Part shown: in pieces, positions 53,525 through 60,421 of the stretch
Layout: the number at the start of each line of letters is the position of its first letter
How positions within the stretch are numbered: position 1 is the stretch's first letter
Assembly (NCBI GenBank): GCA_963797335.1
Contig: CAWCOU010000005.1
Location: 1-60,421, forward strand
Reading direction: 5' to 3'
DNA length: 60,421 nucleotides
Source: CAWCOU01 sp963797335
GTDB lineage: Bacteria; Pseudomonadota; Gammaproteobacteria; JAURND01
Translations under genes and position numbers: made by a program
Notes under the pieces: generated by a model
What the model saw: only the letters and a program-made list of their open reading frames with translations
What the model was told of the DNA's origin: nothing
The model's database searches: none

Positions 53525-54993
53525 GAGGCGCCTCGTTCTGCTAACGCAATGGCTTGTAATACACCTTTCGCTTTGTGTCGGGTTTCTTCCGCTTCTTGTT
53601 GAGGATCGGAATCAAAAACAACGCCACAACCAGCGCGAATGTGAACTACGCCATCTCGAATGATGCCGCCGCGAATGGCGATGCAACTGTCTAAATTCCC
53701 CGCATTGTCTATTTTACAGATGGCGCCCCCGTAGAGGTGACGCTTGCTGTTTTCCAATTCATCAATAATGGCCATGGCTCGGATTTTTGGCGCACCGCTT
53801 AATGTCCCAGCTGGAAAAGTGGCTTTCAATAAATCAAAGGCATCAAATTCAGTGGCCAATTCACCGGTGACATAGCTGACTAAATGCACCAGATGCGTCA
53901 ATTGCAGTCCGGTCATTAAATCGGCCACTTGCACGCTACCTGGTTTGCAAACCACACCGATGTCGTTGCGCGCTAAATCGACTAGCATTAAATGTTCGGC
54001 TCGTTCTTTTTCATTGTCACGCAGTTGTTGAATGAGGGTTGTGCTGGATTCAGCGGTTAATGGCGCCGTACCGGCAATAGGAGCGATTGTGACTTGGTGT
54101 TCATGTAAACTGACTAATTTTTCGGGGGAGGCACCAAAAGCAATAAATTCAGGGGTGGTGAAATAGAACATGTACGGCGTTGGGTTGCTTTGTCTCAGAA
54201 TACGATAAATAGACAGTGGTTCAGCCGAAACAGGTGTAGAAAATGTCCGAGATAGAACAATTTGAAACGCATCGCCGGCTCGGATAAATTGTTTCGCTTG
54301 ATTTACTTTTGATTTAAATTCATCGTCTTCGCAATCGGTCTGAAAATTCAGGTGATTTTGTCGATGAGTATACTGCATCGCTAAAGTCACAGAAGGCGAG
54401 TAATTCTGTAATTGCGTGAGGATTTCTTGTAGTTGCTGATGGGCTTCTTGGTATGCAGCCTCTTCATGGCTATCGATGTCCGCCACAACGACAATCAATA
54501 GTTTACCGGAATCGTGATCAAAGACGACGTTGATGCGATAGAAGTGAAATAGAATATCGGGAATGGCTTCGTCATCGCGATGCCGATCGGGAATTTCTTC
54601 AAAATAACGAATGGCATCATACGCTAAGAATCCCATCATATGCCCAGCCAACTTAGCGGCTTCATCCCCCGTGCTGTGGTAATGCTGATGGAATTCTCGC
54701 AGTAATTCCAAGGGTGATTCCGTATGTGTTTCGCTGCCTTTAGGGGTGGTGATCACCGTTGTGCCATTTTTACTGGTAAACGTAGCATAAGGTTGATAGC
54801 CAATAAACGAATACGAACCACTCTCACGAAATTTGAATCCCGATTCCAATAACATCGCATGGGTATTGGCGGGAACCAAGCATTCAAATGCAGCAATGGG
54901 TGAGATGGTGTCTGCCAGCAATTCCCTGTAGACAATAACATAAGGTCGTTCTTTGGCGGGTTTTTGCAAGGATTCATGGGTGTTCTGAAACAT
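53521..54993 (-). CDS. trpE: Anthranilate synthase component I
   Basis: TrpE converts chorismate to anthranilate, the first committed tryptophan step. The 490 residues include the tryptophan-feedback motif MLLESG, IAPIAGTAPLTA, DLARNDIG, TFPAGTLSGAPKIRAM and IRAGCGVVFDSDP. The LLES motif suggests feedback inhibition by Trp, and favours TrpE over PabB. It starts four bases after the trpR stop. No trpD, C, F, B or A gene is in the window. Confidence 0.96.
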   Translation of the reverse strand: MFQNTHESLQKPAKERPYVIVYRELLADTISPIAAFECLVPANTHAMLLESGFKFRESGSYSFIGYQPYATFTSKNGTTVITTPKGSETHTESPLELLREFHQHYHSTGDEAAKLAGHMMGFLAYDAIRYFEEIPDRHRDDEAIPDILFHFYRINVVFDHDSGKLLIVVVADIDSHEEAAYQEAHQQLQEILTQLQNYSPSVTLAMQYTHRQNHLNFQTDCEDDEFKSKVNQAKQFIRAGDAFQIVLSRTFSTPVSAEPLSIYRILRQSNPTPYMFYFTTPEFIAFGASPEKLVSLHEHQVTIAPIAGTAPLTAESSTTLIQQLRDNEKERAEHLMLVDLARNDIGVVCKPGSVQVADLMTGLQLTHLVHLVSYVTGELATEFDAFDLLKATFPAGTLSGAPKIRAMAIIDELENSKRHLYGGAICKIDNAGNLDSCIAIRGGIIRDGVVHIRAGCGVVFDSDPQQEAEETRHKAKGVLQAIALAERGAS

Positions 54994-54997
54994 GCCT

Positions 54998-55282
54998 TTA
55001 CCTCAAATGGGCCAGTAGATAATCGCGCATTTTATTATCCAGTCGTTTTAATTCATTGGAACCGCGGGTAATCTTCGCAATACTGACATTTAACTCTTTT
55101 GCCATTTCGCGTTGCGTGCGTTGCTGCTTGAGTAACTCTTTGACGATTAAACAACGCAATGCCAGGTTTTGCTTTTCTTCCGGCGTAAAAAAAAGCTCGA
55201 ACAACGCGGCCAACCGCTGCGCGTCGCCACTATCCAAACATAATTTTAAAAAATCATTCCAACCGGTTTTGCTCTTAGCCAT
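54998..55282 (-). CDS. trpR: Trp operon repressor
   Basis: The 94-residue repressor contains WNDFLKLCLDSGD, LFFTPEEKQNLALRCLIVKELL (dimer core and tryptophan site with the conserved Arg) and the helix-turn-helix TQREMAKELNVSIAKITRGSNELK. The ATG at 55282 is chosen because the longer frame would read through the promoter. Its WxxFLxLC start is closer to my memory of chlamydial TrpR than to E. coli TrpR. As first gene of the operon it should repress trpE, trpG and the aro genes, and itself. Confidence 0.95.
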   Translation of the reverse strand: MAKSKTGWNDFLKLCLDSGDAQRLAALFELFFTPEEKQNLALRCLIVKELLKQQRTQREMAKELNVSIAKITRGSNELKRLDNKMRDYLLAHLR

Positions 55283-55302
55283 GATCTGCTCGAATGTATT
55301 TA

Positions 55303-55336
55303 TGTAATGGTATAACAGTACAGAAGGTGATGTCAA
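55303..55336 (-). promoter_or_regulatory. trpR operon promoter and TrpR-operator-like palindrome
   Basis: On the minus strand TTGACA (55331-55336) is followed, after 16 bp, by TATACC (55309-55314). A 20-bp imperfect palindrome, TGTACTGTTATACCATTACA (55303-55322, 16 of 20 positions symmetric), covers the -10. It resembles TrpR operators (GTACT..AGTAC type) in its GTACT half-site and in position. Confidence 0.7.
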
Positions 55337-55423
55337 GCATAGTTCATCGTATTGTTCAAAAAAATGAATAATGCACTTATAAGGTGTCTACTTCGTTTAA
55401 TACGACCAGGTAGGGATTTTTAT

Positions 55424-55615
55424 ATGAAAATGAAGGCCAAGTTAGTTGAAAAAAGAAAAAGTGCTTATCATTCAACCATCGTTCTCAAAAAGAATAAATT
55501 ATCTATTTTTAGCGAATCTCAGCTATTGAAAGGATTAACCGCAAAAAAAGCCCATGCGGATGAGATTATTGAGATCAAAACTTTAAATGATTTCATGTTA
55601 TTTACTATCGATTGA
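55424..55615 (+). CDS. Small orphan protein with MazE-like tail motif
   Basis: This 63-residue protein contains the motif QLLKGLTAKKAHADEI, similar to the C-terminal tail of MazE/PemI antitoxins (..LLAGMTPENLH.E). No toxin gene is adjacent. AGGTAGGG precedes the ATG at 55424; the frame upstream to 55352 is unlikely to be used. Its 3' end overlaps acyP by 11 bases on the opposite strand. A real gene is plausible but not certain. Confidence 0.45.
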   Translation: MKMKAKLVEKRKSAYHSTIVLKKNKLSIFSESQLLKGLTAKKAHADEIIEIKTLNDFMLFTID

Positions 55616-55910
55616 TGTGAAAAGTAGAAAAAATTTCAAGGGGAATCGCCGTAGTATTTAGTTCAGTTACCTTGGCAGCTGGAGGGCCTTGTTGCAATTT
55701 TTTAAGTAAAGTATTCAATGAGTCGGCGGCGCCAAATGCTTTCAACTCGACTCGTCCATCCGGTAGATTCTGGACCCAACCGGTGAGTCCTAAAGCAATA
55801 GCTTGGTCTTTCGTGAATTGGCGAAAATACACGCCTTGCACCATTCCTCTCACGTAGACATGTCTGCCTTCGTGATCTGCGGGGTTATGGGCGCCGGGTG
55901 TTTTCTTCAT
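55605..55910 (-). CDS. acyP: Acylphosphatase
   Basis: Acylphosphatase hydrolyses carboxyl-phosphate bonds. The 101-residue protein has the signature VRGMVQGVYFRQFTK (catalytic Arg) and GLTGWVQNLPDGRVEL (catalytic Asn). The N-terminus has about 14 extra polar residues. It lies four bases after the thioredoxin-like gene, at the end of the oxidase assembly cluster. Confidence 0.95.
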   Translation of the reverse strand: MKKTPGAHNPADHEGRHVYVRGMVQGVYFRQFTKDQAIALGLTGWVQNLPDGRVELKAFGAADSLNTLLKKLQQGPPAAKVTELNTTAIPLEIFSTFHINR

Positions 55911-55914
55911 AAGA

Positions 55915-56370
55915 TCAGAAATGTTGATTTTTCAAAGTGGTTAATAAGCTTTCTTGAGTTTGCGGCCCATAAAGTGGTGGCAGCAACTTGCCATCAGGAG
56001 TGATAATAAAAGTGGCGGGTAAACTGGGGATTTCGTGGATTCCTAATTTTTCAGCGGGAAATTGACTGATTAATGGGAATTTCAATTGAAGAGGTTTGCT
56101 GAATTCCTCAATTTCCTGATTGGATAATTGATCAAAATTAACGCCCCAGACAATCAGTCGATCACGGTGATTCAAATACAACTGATTTAATTCAGGTAAT
56201 TCCGTCAAGCAAGGTTTGCACCAGGTAGCCCAGTAATTAATGACCAACCATTTCCCTTGGTGATCGCTCAAATGAATGGGATTACCTTTGCTATCGGTGG
56301 TGTCAGGTGAGTGGCAGCCCGTTAGCAGAAGCCCCATCCATAAAAAAAGTAGGATTATTCGTTTAACCAT
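55915..56370 (-). CDS. TlpA/ResA-like thioredoxin lipoprotein
   Basis: This 151-residue protein has a lipoprotein signal (FLWMGLLLTGC, lipobox LTGC) and a thioredoxin-like domain with WCKPC and a cis-Pro loop (IPSLPATFII). It should be anchored in the periplasm as a disulfide reductase. Placed after SCO and the heme A genes, it probably helps reduce the copper-binding Cys of cytochrome oxidase or SCO; this role is inferred. Confidence 0.9.
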   Translation of the reverse strand: MVKRIILLFLWMGLLLTGCHSPDTTDSKGNPIHLSDHQGKWLVINYWATWCKPCLTELPELNQLYLNHRDRLIVWGVNFDQLSNQEIEEFSKPLQLKFPLISQFPAEKLGIHEIPSLPATFIITPDGKLLPPLYGPQTQESLLTTLKNQHF

Positions 56371-56397
56371 TATATTGTTTCCCGATCAAAGCTCAGG

Positions 56398-57057
56398 TTA
56401 TGAATTGATGATTGATTTCATATCATGCGCTATCTTGCTGGCATTATGTGGCGTGGTGAAAACGCCGTAGAATTGTCCCGCGGGATTAATAATCAATATC
56501 GTGCCGCTATGGTCAATACTATAATTATCCGGTTCAGTCGCATTCGGTTGAGTTACTTTAGCATACATCACACTCAATTCTTCGGTCAGTTTGTTCAAGG
56601 CAGCGGGTGTGCCAGTGGCGCCTATAAAATTCGGATTAAAACTGGCTAAGTAGTCAGTAATGCGTTTGCTAGTGTCTTTCTCTGGATCAACAGAAATAAA
56701 GACGACTTGTGGCAAGGTTTTGAGGTTAGCTTCTTTTTGCATCAACAAATAGACTTGATTCAAAGTAGATAAGGTGGTTGGACATAATTCCGGGCAATTC
56801 GTAAACCCAAAAAAAACTAAACTCCATTTGCCCTGCATATTAGCCAGAGTGAATGGCCGATCTTGATTGTCCGTTAATTGAAAAGGGTTAATAATGCGAG
56901 GCGAGTGAAACACAGTGGCGGATTCCAACACCAAGGAAGTATTGCCCTGTTTTTGAGCAGCCAAATTGTGCTGTGACCAAACGCCAAAGCATAAAGCCAG
57001 CACCGCAATGGCGATAAGAATAAATAGTAATTGGCGTCGGGGTTGGGAAGTTGTCAT
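56398..57057 (-). CDS. SCO1/SenC copper chaperone
   Basis: SCO delivers copper to the CuA site of cytochrome c oxidase subunit II. The 219-residue protein has one N-terminal membrane anchor (LLFILIAIAVLALCFGVW) and a thioredoxin-like periplasmic domain with the copper motif NCPELCPTT and the distal His in YSIDHSG. All three copper ligands are present. It follows ctaB by seven bases. Confidence 0.96.
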   Translation of the reverse strand: MTTSQPRRQLLFILIAIAVLALCFGVWSQHNLAAQKQGNTSLVLESATVFHSPRIINPFQLTDNQDRPFTLANMQGKWSLVFFGFTNCPELCPTTLSTLNQVYLLMQKEANLKTLPQVVFISVDPEKDTSKRITDYLASFNPNFIGATGTPAALNKLTEELSVMYAKVTQPNATEPDNYSIDHSGTILIINPAGQFYGVFTTPHNASKIAHDMKSIINS

Positions 57058-57064
57058 AAATGCC

Positions 57065-57958
57065 TCAGCTTAAAAATAAATAATGATCGAGAAGTAACAC
57101 AACAAACAAGCACATCAAATAAATAATAGAATATCGAAACGTCTGCATAGCCACTTTAGGGTCGGCGCTGTATTTTAATTTGATGGCATAATAAAGAAAT
57201 ATCCCACCTAGAATAACGGCACCGATCAGATAAATAAGACCGCTCATAGCGACCACAAAAGGCAGCAAAGAGACAACAAACAGTAAGATCGTATATAGCA
57301 CAATGCTCAGTTTAGTAAAAGGAATTCCATGGGTGACTGGTAGCATGGGGATATGTGCTTTGGTGTATTCCTCGACTCGATAAATCGCTAAAGCCCAGAA
57401 ATGGGGCGGGGTCCAGGTGAAAATGATTAACACTAATAAAACGCCGCCATAACCGACATGGCCGGTTACTGCTGTCCAACCCAGTAGTGGTGGCGCAGCC
57501 CCGGCCAGGCCGCCGATGACGATATTCTGCGAAGTGGTCCTTTTTAAAAAAACAGTATAAATCAATGCGTAGCCGACTAAGCTAAAAAACGTGAGTATCG
57601 CCGTTAGCGAATTCACGAAGACGAATAATAACGTGAGACCCACGGCGGCTAAAGAAGCAGCAAATAATAGCGCCATGATGGGAGAAACTTTACCGCTGGG
57701 TAGTGGCCGTCGTTGCGTGCGACGCATGAGCGAATCGATATGGCGATCCACGACATGATTTATCACCGCGCCAGCACAAGCAGTCAAACCTATGCCCAGG
57801 TTACCAAATATGAATATTTGCAGGGGTACCATAAAAGGCGTCGCCAGTAACATACCAACGATGGTCGTGATTAACATCAACGCCACAACCCGAGGCTTGC
57901 ACAGTTCGTAATAAGCGCGCCAAATGGCGCGCGGGGAGTCTAGTTCAGTATTCATCAT
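57065..57958 (-). CDS. ctaB: Protoheme IX farnesyltransferase (heme O synthase)
   Basis: CtaB adds a farnesyl chain to heme b, giving heme O. The protein is about 297 residues with eight or nine predicted membrane helices. The prenyltransferase motifs NHVVDRHIDSLMRRTQRRPLPSG (Asp-rich) and the second loop YTKAHIPMLPV are present. The ATG at 57958 is chosen (57955 is equally possible); an upstream TTG at 57982 lies in a repeat. No strong ribosome site is visible, and the 5' leader consists of repeat sequence. Confidence 0.96.
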   Translation of the reverse strand: MMNTELDSPRAIWRAYYELCKPRVVALMLITTIVGMLLATPFMVPLQIFIFGNLGIGLTACAGAVINHVVDRHIDSLMRRTQRRPLPSGKVSPIMALLFAASLAAVGLTLLFVFVNSLTAILTFFSLVGYALIYTVFLKRTTSQNIVIGGLAGAAPPLLGWTAVTGHVGYGGVLLVLIIFTWTPPHFWALAIYRVEEYTKAHIPMLPVTHGIPFTKLSIVLYTILLFVVSLLPFVVAMSGLIYLIGAVILGGIFLYYAIKLKYSADPKVAMQTFRYSIIYLMCLFVVLLLDHYLFLS

Positions 57959-57973
57959 GAGTTCATTTTTTTT

Positions 57974-57994
57974 CGTGGGCAAAGCGAAGCGTCC
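57974..57994. repeat. Truncated REP-like palindrome before ctaB
   Basis: The sequence GTGGGCAAAGCGAAGCGT matches one side of the REP unit at 34688-34711, but the expected GCCCAC end is missing. The 81-bp element begins exactly where it should continue, so the element seems to have inserted in, or replaced part of, this REP. Confidence 0.65.
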
Positions 57995-57995
57995 C

Positions 57996-58076
57996 TAGGG
58001 GTCAAGTCTGGATTTCTGCCTTCATCAGAAAATCAGCCATTTGCTTTTGAAGGCAGAAATCCAGACTTGACCCCTA
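57996..58076. repeat. 81-bp palindromic element, copy 2
   Basis: This copy is inverted relative to 19696-19776 and differs from it by about one base. It lies between the ctaA stop (58081) and the ctaB start, within an otherwise tight operon. Both outer ends read CTAGGGG/CCCCTAG. The hairpin would form in the ctaA-ctaB transcript. Confidence 0.85.
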
Positions 58077-58080
58077 GGAC

Positions 58081-59091
58081 TTACGAACGACGAAACAATT
58101 TATACATAACCGTAATCATGGTTAAGAATAACAAGGCAGCAAAACCATTATGGGCAACCGCGACATGTAAAGGCAATGACCAAACGACGTTACCTATGCC
58201 TAAAATAATTTGAATAATTAATAACACGAGAAGTACCGCACCGATGCCGCGCAACTTTTTTTCTTTTTGTGAACCCATCAGGCAGATGGCAAAGATACCG
58301 AGAAATAAGCCGGTAATCATCGCACCATAGCGATGGCTCATCTGAATAGCAATGCGGGCTGCTGTGTCTAAGACGCCGCCTTCATAGTTAACGCCGATGG
58401 GGTGCCATAACGTAAATGCCTGGTGGAAATTCATGATAGATGGGAATAGCGAGCCTTGGCAGAAAGGAAAATCTGGGCAAACAATCGCGGCATAGTTGGT
58501 GCTAGTCCAAGCCCCCAAAAATAATTGCCCAAATAGAATCAGCAAGCACAGAATAGCCCATGGCTTAAATTCATTGGCAGCCATGGGTAAGGGTTTGCGG
58601 GTGCGGCTAGCCATGCTGAGCAACCAAAGTAATCCGGTGACCACCATACCAATTAATAAATGAGAACTGACGATAAGCGGCTGCACTTTCCAAGTGACAG
58701 TCCACATCCCAAGGACTGCTTGAAAAATCACCAGCAATAGTAAGGCAGTCGGTATAAAAACCGGTTGCTGAGGATGATTCTTTTTTCGAGCGACACCCCA
58801 TACAAAGAGAATAAGAATTAACACGCCCACTGTGCCCGCAAAATAACGATGCACCATCTCTTTCCAGGCTTTGGCTGGTTCTACAGGCTGTTGAAAGGTT
58901 TGTTGCGCCTGAGTTAATTCAGAACTGGTTTTGGGAACAGTTAAGTGACCGTAACAGCCCGGCCAATCCGGGCAGCCCAATCCCGCGTCAGAAAGGCGGG
59001 TATATGCACCTAACATCACGACGATAAGCGCCAGCAAGGTCGCAAAGGCGGCCAATAATGAATATCGTGTCGAGTTTGAAGTCATTTTCAT
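58081..59091 (-). CDS. ctaA: Heme A synthase
   Basis: CtaA (COX15) oxidises heme O to heme A. The 336-residue protein has eight predicted helices. The conserved LSDAGLGCPDWPGCYG at the first periplasmic loop (Cys pair), EMVHRYFAG, SSHLLIGM, QMSHRYGA and VAVAHNGFA carry the heme-ligand His residues. It overlaps the upstream gene by one base (TAATG). Confidence 0.96.
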   Translation of the reverse strand: MKMTSNSTRYSLLAAFATLLALIVVMLGAYTRLSDAGLGCPDWPGCYGHLTVPKTSSELTQAQQTFQQPVEPAKAWKEMVHRYFAGTVGVLILILFVWGVARKKNHPQQPVFIPTALLLLVIFQAVLGMWTVTWKVQPLIVSSHLLIGMVVTGLLWLLSMASRTRKPLPMAANEFKPWAILCLLILFGQLFLGAWTSTNYAAIVCPDFPFCQGSLFPSIMNFHQAFTLWHPIGVNYEGGVLDTAARIAIQMSHRYGAMITGLFLGIFAICLMGSQKEKKLRGIGAVLLVLLIIQIILGIGNVVWSLPLHVAVAHNGFAALLFLTMITVMYKLFRRS

Positions 59092-59720
59092 TATCCAATG
59101 TGTGAAATTTTAAGTAATCGCTGTAGATCTTTATAAATACCCATCGGTGGAGTCGCTGGCCCATAGACCATCAAAATATTGCCTAAAGGGTCAACCAGAT
59201 AGGTATTGCCTACCGCATCCTTCGGTGCTGCCCCATAAGCTTGGGTGAGTTTTGCCAATGCGTCTGGGGAAATCGTAAATTGTAAAGTGCCGACAAAGTC
59301 TACGTCCAGCAATTGCTGTAGGTGAGAGCTAATGGGTTGATGGGACAAAGAAAGTACGGCGCGTTGAATGCGATCGCTGTCTTTACCCGTAGCGGTGCGA
59401 ATTTGCCGCAGGTAATAAATACTTTTTTCACAGCTTGCGTCACAAGAAGCAGGTAACAAATACAGGAGCAACCAACGACCTTTCCACGCAGAGGCTTGCA
59501 CCGGCTGCCCAGACTTGTCTTGTAAATTTAAGGCAGTGAGTAGCACCGGGGGCGAAATCAACTGCCCATGTTGGGTGGTATGCGAAGTGAACGGTTGGTT
59601 TTCAGAGCTGGTCAACCAGGCGATGAAAATGGGTACGGCAAATAATAAGAATAAGATTAATAAAACCCAGAGTGGGCTTCTGGCTCGCGAACGATTTATG
59701 ATTTTTTTAGGATCCGACAT
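59091..59720 (-). CDS. SCO-like membrane-anchored protein of the oxidase cluster
   Basis: The protein is 209 residues with one N-terminal membrane helix (PLWVLLILFLLFAVPIFIAWL) and a periplasmic thioredoxin-like domain. A CxxxC (SCDASCEKS) sits where SCO has its copper Cys pair, and the NTYLVDPLGNILMVYG strand follows. Proteins of this kind are common, without a firm name, between SURF1 and ctaA. A redox or copper role in oxidase assembly is likely. It is coupled by TAATG to genes on both sides. Confidence 0.85.
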   Translation of the reverse strand: MSDPKKIINRSRARSPLWVLLILFLLFAVPIFIAWLTSSENQPFTSHTTQHGQLISPPVLLTALNLQDKSGQPVQASAWKGRWLLLYLLPASCDASCEKSIYYLRQIRTATGKDSDRIQRAVLSLSHQPISSHLQQLLDVDFVGTLQFTISPDALAKLTQAYGAAPKDAVGNTYLVDPLGNILMVYGPATPPMGIYKDLQRLLKISHIG

Positions 59721-60421
59721 TAGTTTTTATTCTTCTTTAGATGGCAAGCAATGAAAATGATAATCAGCACAAACGCAATTGTAAACCATTGCACCGCATA
59801 TCCTAAATGTTTATAAGCCGGCATATTCACGGGTTGCCAATCTCGGACAAAGCCATGGTTTTCCAATGGATTGAGCAACACTATAAAAGGGTAGACCGAT
59901 TCATGCAAGATCTGGCTGATACTGTCTAGGTTAAGATTCTGTAAACGCAACGGCCACTGTGCATTCGTCTCCGTGAGATTACCGAGGGTAAATGAGGATT
60001 TGGAAGGTGTATAAATAACCCCGGTTAAGGTTTGCAAGCCGGTGATGGTGTCCAAGTGAGGCAGCTGCCGATGGGCAGGGGCGGGAATCCAGCCGCGATT
60101 AATGAGTAGCCAGCGCTGCCCGTTAGTAGGTAGAAACGGTGTTAACACTTCGTATCCGACGCGATGTTGATTGATTTTATTGTCCAAGAGCATAGAATGC
60201 GCAGTATCGTAGGTACCGCTAATTTCTATGGGGATGTAACGCAATTCGCCGTTTTTAGGTAGTTGGCTGAAGGGAATGGCGGGTGAATTGATGCGCGACG
60301 TATACAGTTGTTGTAAGTTTTCTTTCTCGGTGGCACGCCGCAATTGCCAGCAACCGAGGACGATGAATAAAGCCAGAAAACCCAGGGTTAATAGGATTAA
60401 AGCCCAGTGGGGTCGTTTAAA
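59720..60421 (-). CDS. SURF1 family cytochrome oxidase assembly protein (5' truncated by window)
   Basis: SURF1 helps heme A insertion into cytochrome oxidase. The frame is open to the window edge: FKRPHWALILLTLGFLALFI is the first membrane helix, followed by the family motif LGCWQLRRATEKE. The C-terminus has LGYAVQWFTIAFVLIIIFI, the second helix with the conserved QW. A TTG at 60343 is inside the motif and not the start. The true start is just outside the window. Confidence 0.95.
   Translation of the reverse strand, partial: FKRPHWALILLTLGFLALFIVLGCWQLRRATEKENLQQLYTSRINSPAIPFSQLPKNGELRYIPIEISGTYDTAHSMLLDNKINQHRVGYEVLTPFLPTNGQRWLLINRGWIPAPAHRQLPHLDTITGLQTLTGVIYTPSKSSFTLGNLTETNAQWPLRLQNLNLDSISQILHESVYPFIVLLNPLENHGFVRDWQPVNMPAYKHLGYAVQWFTIAFVLIIIFIACHLKKNKN

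Noticed and set aside
1..60421. CRISPR arrays, tRNA and rRNA genes
   Set aside because: No regularly spaced repeats and no cloverleaf or rRNA sequence were recognised by eye; a tRNAscan or CRISPR finder run would settle this.

Overview
The window reads as a gammaproteobacterial chromosome segment, most likely from a host-associated member of the Legionellales (Coxiellaceae-like). That placement is an inference. It rests on gamma-type RpoC, PurL, ClpA and RNase R, a complete SUF iron-sulfur operon, a Sel1-repeat protein, an LqsS/LqsR-like two-component pair, several effector-like unknown proteins, and three features also seen in Chlamydia: a CADD-type enzyme, an AroD-AroE fusion and a short TrpR. 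The genus cannot be fixed from the sequence. No tRNA, rRNA, CRISPR array or transposase gene was recognised.

Layout. 1-8.3 kb: the 3' part of rpoC, a Sel1-repeat protein, icd (minus strand), and clpA broken by two single-base insertions. 8.4-19.7 kb: a CADD-type p-aminobenzoate enzyme, a 203-bp palindromic repeat, the operon sufB-C-D-S-U, iscA-like and sufT, then rimO, guaA, tadA and a CHMI-like tautomerase. 19.7-25.4 kb: an accessory block with an unknown protein, a methyltransferase, an RloA/RloB (AbiL-like) pair, a DUF4143 ATPase and a small protein. 25.4-34.6 kb: guaB-purL (minus), rnr and a sugar-porter MFS transporter (plus). 34.7-46.8 kb: a long, AT-rich accessory region with REP-like repeats, two effector-like unknowns, a three-gene TIGR04255/HTH cassette, a histidine kinase and response regulator, a tandem GNAT protein and a stand-alone A-T-TE synthetase. 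46.9-50.2 kb: a MurQ-like double-SIS protein divergent from a frameshifted NamZ (DUF1343) gene. 50.3-55.3 kb: a minus-strand operon trpR-trpE-trpG-aroG-aroDE behind a promoter with a TrpR-operator-like palindrome. 55.4-60.4 kb: a small orphan protein, acyP, and a heme-copper oxidase assembly cluster (tlpA-like, SCO, ctaB, ctaA, an SCO-like unknown, SURF1).

How the genes work together. The suf block is a full cluster-assembly pathway. guaA, guaB and purL cover purine synthesis. The trp/aro operon places entry to the shikimate pathway and the first tryptophan step under one repressor. CADD would supply p-aminobenzoate without PabAB. The most interesting locus is 40.7-46.8 kb. Its NRPS-like protein has a predicted glutamine code (DPWQFGLIDK) and is organised like an indigoidine synthetase without the oxidase domain. 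A GNAT acetyltransferase lies beside it and a divergent quorum-sensing-type kinase/regulator pair lies upstream, which suggests a small glutamine-derived molecule that is acylated and possibly used as a signal. Three single-base frameshifts (two in clpA, one in a namZ-like gene) break otherwise intact genes and are either recent decay or sequence errors.
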